Shown in pieces: positions 47,101 to 59,100 of a stretch of 64,000 nucleotides of DNA. The first letter of the stretch is position 1; each line of letters opens with the position of its first letter. Position numbers and translations under genes: made by a program. This stretch comes from Liolophura sinensis (taxonomy: Eukaryota; Mollusca; Polyplacophora; Chitonida; Chitonidae), in NCBI RefSeq assembly GCF_032854445.1, contig NC_088302.1:35284191-35348190 (forward strand). The letters run 5' to 3'. The notes under the pieces were generated by a model. The model was not told the origin of the DNA. It saw nothing but the letters and a program-made list of their open reading frames with translations, and ran no database searches.

Positions 47101-50100
47101 GATGCAAGCTTCATGAAACTGTGCAAATTATTTCTCTAAACATGTATTTCCCATACATGTAGTTCTCTCAGAATTTATAAAATTACTGGTTGCAGAATTA
47201 GTTGAAAAGGTTGAAGAATTATGGTAACATTCAACTTAGCCCTACATCATCTCCACGTACACTTTATTCCTTTCCTTGACTGCACATAAACTGTTTTCCC
47301 TTTTGGACTTACCAACTGACAAAAATTGCTATTATTCATCAACTTTACAAACAGATCACCTGTCATGTTGTACTTGATGTGCACATTTACAAACAGCCCC
47401 CTCAACTGCTATTAAAAGTGTAATATTTGCAAGTCACTATTTGTGTAAATTCTTTGAGATGCCAATGTATTTTATTCTTAATGACCAAAATCTTTAACTT
47501 TGCAGTTTCTGCGAGACGAGTTACAGTACACAGATGGGTTTGAACGAAATATGTTGTTCCACGGTGGGGATAAACTAATCAGTGTGGATGACCTGTGGCG
47601 AACATGGAAGCTGTCTTCAGGTATGCTCACTAGTCTATACATGGCTGAATTTTTTTTTTATGTGTCCATAAGACGCGTTCACATTCGGATAACGGTGACA
47701 GACCATTGCACTAATGCAGTAATGTTCCAACTATAGGACAACTGTCAGTTTCATGGGTGGAATAAAACGAACATGGAAGTTCTCACCTGTCTGTATCTAG
47801 GCATTCAGGACAACTTTTTCTTCCTGTATAATAGAATAGAAGCGGACAAGTACAGTAATTCTTCAACCTTTTGGCATGTTAGGAAGATGTTTATTGAAGC
47901 ACATGCTGAGGGCATTATTCTGCGTAGACTAATAAAATGATACTTTTTGTAACGCCCAGAAACTGGCAAACCCAACCAGTGTAGTGTTATCTCCAAAAGC
48001 AAGCTTAAAATCTGTACAAATGGTGCTGAAAGTCGTTCTTTCATATGCAAAAAGGTTGAGGAAATAGGGTAGATAGTGATCACAAATTATAGAAATAATG
48101 TTTCAACTATTGGACGTCTGTCATTTTCACGAGTGGAAAATAACGAACATGGAAACAGGTATGCTCACTTGTCTAAAATCCAACCATTCAGAGCAACTTT
48201 TTTTTCTATGTACTATGTGGTGTTTTTTTTTTCGTAATTGGACAGTGGAGGATGCATTTACATGTCTATTGAGGTGTTACGTTTCTGTGTATATCTCGAC
48301 AGTGGATGATATTTTTGTTCTGCGTAAAAGCAAGTGTTTTAGTGTATATCCAAACAATGGATAATATGTGTTGTGTTAGGGTATATTGTGGTCTTTTTCT
48401 ACAGTGTATAACTGGACACAGGCTTCATACTGTACCTTGAAAACGAAATCTAATTGCAAATCTAATCGTAGCTTATGATATCCATATTAAATACTAAAAG
48501 TCAATATTATATAAAGGCGGCTCAAAATTTGGTTGAATTTTGTGTCAAAGGAGACAACTTTGAACAAATCTTAATGAATATTTGTGTAAAACTTAGTGGA
48601 AGTGCATCTATACACCTCGGTTTTCTGGTTCCTTGGCCCCACTGATTTGATGTAAGCTTTTGTGTTGGCCCATATCCTAGCCCTAGGTCACATCAGTCAG
48701 GTTAATATAGGCCTATTTGTGTCGCATATGATAATATTGAACATCGATATGTACATGTATAAACTATAGCCTACTCATATCAGTAATTCGGTATATGGCC
48801 ATAGGCCTAAACATTGTTTCTTAAATGCGTTTCACTGTTACACATCTGTATTAGTGATCTAATATAAATTTAGCGTAAAGCTTACAAGGCCATATCTAGA
48901 AAAAAATTGAAGGATCTGGTCTCTAACTTTAAAGGTGACACAGAGAAATATTGTAAAATGCAACTCAAAATGTGGTTTAATTAAATTAAACGTTATGGTC
49001 AATTTTCAAGTTTCTGATATTTAGGCTACCTGCAAGGCACTTTGCAGAACGAAGTGGGCTGTTAAATCCACTCCAAAACAGCGGCACAAGCTGATTTCTG
49101 GTGTTGACTGAGAAGAGATGGGTTTTTTTCGATCACTCCTGCAAGTTTCAGTCAGTTTCAGACTTGTTATATGCAGAAAACCTGATGAAGTGTTAACGTT
49201 TCCCTCTTTAAAATCATAGTGTATACTCGCAATCAGATGCGTCCAAAATCCGGAGTGTATTTAAGGCCACAGTCAAAGCCTTGACTGTAGCCTGTAAAAT
49301 TTTTCTTGACTGACTGGGCAAATTGTTGTTTCTATTCTAATGATGACTAGTTGTCATTTAAGACTGGTTGCATGGTCTTGCCTGGTTAGGTTGATTTTCA
49401 TAACTTTTGGAGCGTGGTTCCAATATTTAAATACACCCATCTCGCCATGACAGCACAAAGTTATTTTGTCAAGCGATAAGAAAACATTTTGTGGATTTGA
49501 ATAACTTTTCAACCCTGGAGTGAATTTGCATTCGCAGGAGTTGTAATAAAGTTCTTTAATGCACACCAGAAAATGGCGTGTGCCGCCACGGCCGCTCCGT
49601 CCCGCAAAGAGCCTTGCGGAGTAGACCTACCAGGTTTTTTAATTCAGTGTTTGATTAAACGTTGAGGCAGATAAATATCAGAAATGGTTGAAAATAGACC
49701 TCATCGTTTAATTCAATTGAATTTAATTTAATTTAACTTAACTATAGCTTGATTTTGTTTGGGCAGTGAATGGCATGGTATTTTGGTACTGTGTATAAGA
49801 GGGCAATGTAGGCTGTGGTGTTTTGTCTCAGAATATAATGTGGTGTATTATTCCAGTGTATATCTTTACAGAGGATGATTTGTTTTGTTTTGGTGTATAG
49901 TTTGGTATTCTTCTTTCAGTGTATAACTGGACAGTGGATGATGTGGTGGACTGGCTTGTCTATCATGTGGAATTGCCCCAGTATGTGGATATCTTCAGGC
50001 TCAATATCGTGGATGGCACACAGTTACCCAGGTAGGAATATCTTGTATCTCTGAAGTACTTTTGACATCATGTCCCAGGATTTTACTACATTTATTCTTG

Positions 50101-53100
50101 ATTTGATTTTTTGGATGAATGCATTTATCTGTATATAGATGTACATGTTACTCTACCATTGAAAAGATACAACAAAAATCATGGACTATGCTGTGTTGGA
50201 TAATACCTTTGTAATCCATGATAAAATTGTACAAAAGTCTTCAGCTAAGAATTGAAGAAATGTGAGATGTAAAATAGTTAAATATTTCTGATGAACACAT
50301 GGTGGCTGATAGGTCATTTCTGTGCATAGTAGTCATTTTTTTCCCCTTTAGCTAGACAATAATATATACATGTATGCTATTTATAACAGCTGTTGGAAGC
50401 ACAAAATCCAGTATACATGGAACAGTTTTTGAGCAGGTATTGAATTTGTGCAAAATCTGGGTGGGGGGGGGGGGGGGGGTGGGGGGTGGGGAAAGAAAGA
50501 AAAAAATCAATTTGTAACATTTCATGTCTACAGGTTTTTTACAAAGCAGTTTTGAAAAACCCTAAGAAAAAAGGACCATAGCATACAAATTCAGTACATC
50601 TTTCTGCTACATCTATTTGTGCACTGAAATTCCTTTCTCAGTACAAGCTGTAAATAAGATGGGTATCACATTTATAAGTTTATTACATGTATATATATTG
50701 TGCATCAGACTGGCAGTGTGTTTTATGGAGAATGAAAAATATGCCGTGAGACACATCTATTTATATAATTTGGTGTTCCATAGTTCTGAATAGTGCATTT
50801 GTATGTATACTATTCACTGTGATCAGATCTGTTATCCTGGCTCCAGTTTCACAGAGTATCATAAGTTCATTGTAATTACTACCGCAACACAGTTTAGACT
50901 TACGTAGCAACGAAAGTTACTATCAACTTAGCCTGTAATGACTTTGTGGAATTTAATTTAATTGATTGGTGTTTTAAGCTGTACTCTAGACTATTTGACT
51001 TATATGACGTTGACTAGCATTATGGTGGGAGGAAACCGACAGAACTTTCGGGAACCAACAACCGACTTTGTAGAACATGGGCCTTAAGATATATGATTAT
51101 GAATAGGAGTCCGTTTCTATAGGCTAAGAAAGATTCTACATGTGTTAAAATTAGAATAGCTATGTCAAGCTACATATACGCTTTAATTGTAAACTGAATT
51201 TGTGATGAAGTCTTAAGCCAGTCATCAGAACTAAAGACCAGACCCCCGTGCACAGTACATGTAGGTTTTAGTATTTGGATATGTGTATAATGTTGCAAGT
51301 CCAGGGCAGCTGTTATGACTTGAATTGTTTACGTACATGTATGTCAGTTATACATGTAGTACATGTAATCATTACCAGCTGTATTATAACAGGGTCAAAC
51401 AGTAAATAGACCCTCATGTGAGGCTGAATTTAGTGAGGAATAGACACTACAATGTATTTGTTAGCTCAGACAATTGATATATGATGTACTTAATGACTTA
51501 TCACACATACGTGCCATGATTTTTTTTTTACTACAGTTACATATACATACTGTACATTCATTTGTGATTTTAATTCACATCCATTCATATATGAATATGT
51601 GAGATCAGTTTGAATGTTGTCTTCAGGTAATCTAGGGTGATATTTAAGAGGTACAGTGATAGGCCCAGCCCTCGGTCATGCTGACCCTTGTGTCTGTCTC
51701 CTGCTCTGTAGCCTTTAACAGGTCACCTTCTTGACCAAATTAAACTTGCTATTAGTGATTATTCAACCTGCTGTGACTCTGTATGTTAGCTTATCTTAAC
51801 ACAGTCCATATGTGTTCATGGTAATAGAGGCAAATCAATATATAATTGACTACCTGTGGACACAAACTGTATACTATGTAATAACCTTTTAGTGGCTGTG
51901 TGGCAGTGAATAATAGCTGTCTAGAGGATGTGTGTAAAAGTGCTGTGAAACTTTACATGTGCATTCCTTTATACTGTAATGGAATTCTTTTGGAAGTGGT
52001 TGATTTATTTATTTATTAGTGATGTACTTGTATCCTGCCATACTCATGAAAATCACATTTGCTGGTAATGGCCAGGTCTGGGTGAACAAATCAGACAGAA
52101 CCTTGGGGGTGGACATACCCTCCATGCCACCCTTCCTCTGGGTTAACCCGAGGCCTAGCTATGCAGCGGCTGACCTCATTTTACTAGGTGAACTCTAGCC
52201 GTTTTGATTTTAATAGACCAAACTAAATTTAAAAGTAGAATCAACATATCTCCAAGCAGTTTATAATCATCTAAAGCTTAGTTAATTGAACATTGTTTGT
52301 TTAGGAAGTCAGTGGTTACAGTACCCATACACACACACATTCTCTCTCATGGAAACCCTTCCACAATCACTTGGGTAAACAGTAGTGCACCATTAATTTT
52401 CAGCAAAGTTTAAATTGAATTTAAAACAACATCTTGATGTAAAGTCGCATTATGCATCGAGTGCTGTTTCCACTCAGGATTAAAGTTTCGTGTACCTTAA
52501 ATTAATGAGCTTGTCCAAACGTCCCCTTACAGTATGTTTGTCCTGAATAGTAGTTGCCTGAAGCAATATTGCCCACGATTATGACAGACTTGTTAAATAT
52601 TTGTGTGATGCATTAAATAAACTCATTATATTAAAAGCTCATTCACTTTTGATGTCGTAAAGGTTAAGTATATGGTAGCCGAAGGTTCTTAAACTGAAGA
52701 AGTTCTCAGAACTAACTCTCAAAGAGTGTATGTCTTTATGTTAAAATGTGGTCATGTATTTGTATACTATACCATTGGAGAGCCAAGAAATTGAGCATTG
52801 ATTTGTCAGAGAAAAACTTGATGGTTTCTTCGTGCTGTTTTGTAAAGGTGTATTATTTGAACAGTTTTATTGTGGTTTCATGTATGCATGTAGCCGTGTC
52901 AGGATTAACTGGGACTTCGTCTGAAGTCTGTATGAGCTCAGCTTTCAGCCAAAGCACACTTATTCAGCTTCAGTGAAAGAGCCTAAGCTTATTCTGATGC
53001 TGTCATCACACTATCGCTGATGTAGTTTACATCAAACATTGTTATATGAAACACATTTGTTCTGAACCAGCTTTGTATAAATCTAATTTCGATCGAGAAT

Positions 53101-56100
53101 GAAATTGAAGTAGATTCATTCTGGTTTGGTGTAGTACGATGTTGTCCGGATATTGAAATAAATTGGATTAAGCTCGAACAGATTGCTTTGTGGACAGGGC
53201 GTCATTGTGATCAAAAAATCCAGAGGCTATATACTGTATGCAGTCTGGTGTAGCAAGCATTTGTGAAGCTTATGAAATATTAACTTGTCTTTATGCTTTC
53301 CAGGGCTATTTGCCAACCTTTGCCAGATTTGCTGACATTTGTTTATATACCACAGTGTGCATATATGTGTGCCTTTTTTCAGACTTATAAAATTAATTAA
53401 GGTACATTGAAATCAGGCCTTTTGATGTCAAGACAGTTAAAGATCCTGGCAATCTTCTGTTCTTCTCATGTATGTAGTATGCGCGTATTGTGACAGCAAT
53501 GGCCTTTTATTGACCAAGTGGTCTTACTTACCTTGGTTAAGATCACTCACTGTAATGTAAGCCAGTGACAAACATGACTACCATCATATTTCTTGAGGTC
53601 AATGTTAAACGCTAGTGAAATACCAGTGAATAAATAAATTTCGCCAATGATGTCACTTGCCTTGGAATGCAGCTCTGGCTGATATGGTTTCTGGTAAATA
53701 TTGAAATTGTACATGTACATGGATGCCATCGGTTCTGCCAGCATGTATCTAGTGCTTGTTATTACCAGTTCTTCTGTAAACTCAGTAGAAGTTATCCTGT
53801 ATGCATATTGTTTATGTTGAACTGGTGATACTATGGATCATTCCTAGTATATGTATGTAGAGCACTTAGAGGAATTACCTTCACCTGCGTATGATGCCCC
53901 TTACAAGTACTGTATTTTCTATTCCCTCATAAATCACTTGCCAAGAAGTCTGTGGCGTCAAAGGGCTGAGATCTGTGTGGTCTGGATTGATTTTACCATA
54001 AAGTGGTGCTTTAGCCACTCTGTCCACTTCAAATACCATGAGGTGCAGATGGGTCTGTGGTTTACCATATGTCCCTTGAGAGTGCCAGACGTTAGCACAT
54101 GTTTGGCTTGATCTGAGGAAAGTTTCTCTTCATCTTCGATAAGAAATTTGTGTGGGGAAATATATGGTATATTTAATTAAGACCGTACAACTGCTACTAG
54201 CATTAGTGACTTTCAGAAGTATATTATTGTAATTCTTCAACATTTTTGCATGTTTGCAAGGTGTTTGTTCAAGCATGTTCTGGAGGCATTGCTCTGTTAA
54301 AATATAAAATTACCTTTTTGTTACGCCCTGACACTAGCCAATCCAACCAATGTACTTTTATCTCCAAAATCAAAAATGTGTATAAATTGCACTGAAAGTT
54401 ACTCTTTCATAAACAAAAAGATTGAGGAATTAAGACAATGTATATTTGTCATCCTTCAGCATGTCACCATAGTGTGGTTTATCTTTGATCTATGGACAAC
54501 TCTGAAAAAAAGAAAGGAATGCATATTTTTCACTGAAAGTATAGCAATTTCCAACTAACACATTTTGCTTAATTCTGATTTGATACATTCATCCTGTAAT
54601 GCAAGTTAAGAGTTTTTTTATGAAGTTTGATTAATTTGTTATCATAAAAACATGAGTGTTGGCATTAGAGGTGGCCATTTAAGGCCTTTATGTATTTCTG
54701 AAAATGCATTTTTCTCATCGAACTTTAGATGAAATACAGTATTTATTATTTATTTATTTGGGCTTTAACACTGTGCAGTCAGTCTTTACCAGGTTTGTGG
54801 TAAAGCTCCTGATTGCAGCAGAACATGTAAAAGATCTTTGGTTATGAGCCAATCAGCTGTGGCGAGAGAATCTGACTGATCTGGTGAGAACCCCTTTGAT
54901 CAGAAAAGATATAATCATCAGTATTGACAACTGAGCCATGAACCGTTTATAGACTAGTAGTATGGCTTGCAAGATAGTGATTAGGATGTTGCCAGGCTGT
55001 GAGGATCTGATTGCTGCTGTACATGGAAACAACATAGGGATTTTCCCTCTACTGTATAAAGTTGTCTCACTGGACATAATATGAGCACATGCCAGGCACA
55101 TCTGTCGCAGGTCAGTCAACAGCCACTACAAGCACTGGTCAGCATAGCATAATGAGGCGAAGTGGGACCGTTTTAGGGAGGCACTTCTAATGAGCGTTCA
55201 GCAAATTCAATTGTAGAGAATTTCCATTTTCAGTCCAGAGGTGAAATGGTGCCAGGATAAGTAGCAAGATCCTCAAAATGTTGACAGGGTTCAATATTTC
55301 TCAGAACTTGCTTTGTTCAGCTATCTTCATGCCATATTTTCAGTAAATTTGCTGTATAAAAGAGTGCTTTGCTTGCATCTTAGTACCCTGGGACAGTGCT
55401 AAGATGGGATTGCTGTGCTGCAGGTGTAATTCATATCATACTTCTGTTTGGTACCTTCCCACAGCATCACTTTGCGTACAGTGAAACAATTTCATCCAAT
55501 AAGTGGACCCATCAGAATCATGATCAGAACTTCTTGGTAAATTTAAAGGATTTAAAGCATTGTTTTTTGGCTGGATGTGGCTTGATTTCCTGTGCTTTTT
55601 GTTATCAGCTACATGTAGTTATAGTCTTGAATCCCTGGACCATAAATAATACATGTGTATACATCGTCCATTTCACGAAACACACATATTGTTACATGCA
55701 TGTGTATCTACAAAATAACCATGGCAACAGCCGTCCTACAGCACTGCATGTCAAATGTCAAAGAACATGTAACTCAGGTGGTTTGTTTTTTTCAAGTGGA
55801 ACCCTTGGAAGCCAAACAGGGTTCGATTGCTACTGTGTTTGTAACTGGTTATTCCTGCTTACAGTCTCTGCTGGTGACTAATTTCCTGGAATTCATCGTA
55901 TTGTCAGTCAAAAATTGATGCCATGTGGTGGAGAATCCAACAAAATGTAACAGCTTTGCTTTGTCTGTGTTGCAATGCAGCAAAGACTGTATGAATGTGA
56001 ATGTTTGACCAGTCAGTTGAACGTACACGTACATAGGCCTATATGTTAATACTCTGAGAAAGAGAACTGACTAATTGGTTGATATAGTATGATAGTCTTA

Positions 56101-59100
56101 GTGTCTGTGGAATGTGGGTTCATGAGTAAGCTCCTCACTCCCATGCAGGCTCTGTGGTCTCATAGGGTGTGGATAAACCTAATCAGAAATAACTGACTGC
56201 ACTGTTTGAGTCAGGACAAGAATTCCTTGGAGAGTGAAACTCCCCAGATAAACTCTCCTATGTGGCAGATGTTGTGGAATGGCGGGTTTATTGCTCCATG
56301 TTACTGATCTGAATACCAGACTGTGTATACATACAGGTGTAGCTACTGTCTGCAACTATGGTGTTACCCGAGTAAATGATTCAACTGTAAATGGTTGCAT
56401 CTTGAATGTATTTCCAACTTTGTTGAGGTGTTACCAGAGTTATATTTGGAATTTTTGGATGTAGCCTTGGTTTTGCAAAATACAAGTTGGTAAGAGAGTT
56501 GTTGTACATGTAGGTCAGCGAATCTTTAGTTTTCATGTTTTTTTTATTTCAGTTTTTGGGCGAACCTTGTGAATATTTCAGAAACGTACATGTACTAATA
56601 CATTTCATATTATATTGGTGTCCTTGACCACTATCAGGCCCTAGACCTGGCATTACATTACATATGATTCATTCATCTGTGGTTTATAATTGAGGTTAAC
56701 ATATACGAGTATGGCATTGAAAATGGCTTTTAAAGAAAAGGTTGATTATAAAATAATCTTGAATTATGCTGTTGTATATGATGACGAGATATAGTGCGAA
56801 CTGCTTTATTTGAACCTCTGTATTTGAATCACGCTTCTTTTCAAGGGAATGTGCAAGCGAACTTTGTGGAAGGACAATGAGTACATGTAGTTGCATGACG
56901 TTGTCAAAAAAACTAAAGGTCATTGTTATTAATCTAATTCTTATAAATTTCACAGTTGTTTCAACCTTTGTTGTTGTTGCTACAATGTAGGTGTCCAGAT
57001 ATGGTGTACAGTGGTCTCCTATGCTTGTTGAACATTGCAGTTGGTTAGAGCATGTTTTTCATTCAAGCTGTTTAACTGCGAACATGCCCTTTCTGTTAAC
57101 ATGCGTGCATTCTGGTCTGGAATTTCCTTCACACAGACTACATGTACCTTCGAGTTTACCACATGTATAGAGTTTACCACATGTATAGACTCGTCACTGG
57201 AACTGGTAATTTAATAGGTTCTGTTGACTGATAGACAAGTCTGTTTTTTCTCTTGGCTGGAGAGAGTGGGAGGTTTGTACCTGAGTAATACGATGAATAT
57301 TGACGAAGGGTCGATGCTGAGAGCCAGTCTCTTGTCTTCAGTCTGTACGCCCCTGTAGACAAAGGCTTATGTTACAGCACTACAGGTTTACTCCTCTCCC
57401 CCTCAAGCTCTTGTCTTGGCCATGTATTAGTAATGTGGTCATGCCTGTCTGCAGGTTAACCAGTCTCCCTAAGGACACTAGAACTACAGGGCGCTCCATC
57501 TGTCACTGAAGGTCCTTAGGTACATGGCGGTTCATTTTATGTTATGCCACACCGATGCACAAGCAGAAGGAAATGGTTCATATGCCCAGTATATGTAAAT
57601 GTACCTTTGTAATAAGTCAATGGGCATATATAAAATATGCATTGTGTATGTGTTATACTGAAGTATCAAAGTGCCCATGAGCTCTGTAGCCTTTGTATTA
57701 CAGTGGGATTGTGAAAGAGACCACAACAGCTAAGGCACTGATGCCTAAGTGCCCATAAATACATATACAGAACCTTTATAATAAGTGAGGGATTTATTAA
57801 TGGGTTGACACAAGAAATTATCATTCACATGGCAGTGGTCCTGTTCAGCCTCCTTTATTGTTATAGCCACAGCAAACCTAATAATTATGAGCTGGATTCA
57901 AGCCTGTGACCTATCAGTCAGGGACTGTGTCAAGAACAATGCTGTAGTTGAATGTGCCAGCAAAGGACTTAGGTCATGTAAAGCAAAGGTGTTCTTGATG
58001 ATAGCAGTAATTAATCTGGGGGAAATACATGTACCCTGTACTGTAATTCTTCAACCTTTTCCCATGTTTGCAAGATGTTTAATGAAACATATTCTGAAGG
58101 CATTATTCTATGTAGATTGATCATACTTTTTATGAAGCCTTGAAATTGGCCAACCCAACCAGTGTAGTTTTATCTCCAAATTGAGAATGAGCATAAAAGG
58201 TGCTGAAAGTTGCTCTTTATGTGAAAAAAGTTTAAGGAAATTGGGTAATGTAAATCAGATGTCCTGGGGTTCATCTGCTGTTGTAATAAGTGTGATGTAT
58301 GCTAATGTAGATGGCGCTAACAACAGTCTGGCATCGGGGCAGATACCCACACCAGCCCATTTTCACAAAACTGTCTCTGTCACTGTTTGTTACATTTGTC
58401 ATATATTATATTATCACTTGCAAAGAAGAGTATTCATCGTTTAAATTGGATCGAGAAATTTTGTGAAAGTGGTTGTTGTTTTGTTATTATTAGCTTCTTC
58501 AGTTAGTAAAGTCCAGTTTTCTGGATCATAGATGTCACAGAATTGTTAAGTCTTATGTCACTTCAACTTTTCCCAAAACAACTAAATTACATGAATTCCA
58601 GTTTTAGAGCCATCCAGCCAGTGTATTGACTGGTATAGCCATGGTAGCTCTGGTCATGTGATTGTGTTTAAGTACCCTATTTCCTCTAAAATGTGAGGAC
58701 ACCTGGTCTGCTTATTTTAGGCAATATATATTTGATTATATCAGGAATATTGAGTTCCTTTTTTCTCACATGGTTAGACAACACTACTAATATCTGTCCC
58801 AAATTTTAGAAGAATTATGGTAAATAAATAACCACCTTGGTGGCCAAGTGACTTGATACATTCATCAAATGGAGGCTGGCATGTTACAGATGTATTCTCT
58901 GTGGTATCCATAATGCTACATGTAACCCAGGTCATCTCAATTCTGAGACACTCCATGTCATATGCTTTTGGATGCATCTTTATTAAAGAAGTATGTGAAG
59001 TATTCTGAAATACCTGTAGTGTGGATATAATAGTGGCAGCTATAGGGTAGTACTCAGAATCGGTTCTCTTAGGCATTCCTTGCTCTTGGGTGCTGTATAT

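Larger units (their letters stand above)
39767..47505. other. STIM intron 2
   Basis: 7.7 kb with MITE C copy 3, a SINE A fragment, the 168-bp satellite, a hairpin at 45.5 kb, the possible alternative terminal exon at 46117 and a SINE-MITE junction at 46.99 kb. No other gene is recognised. Confidence 0.65.
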
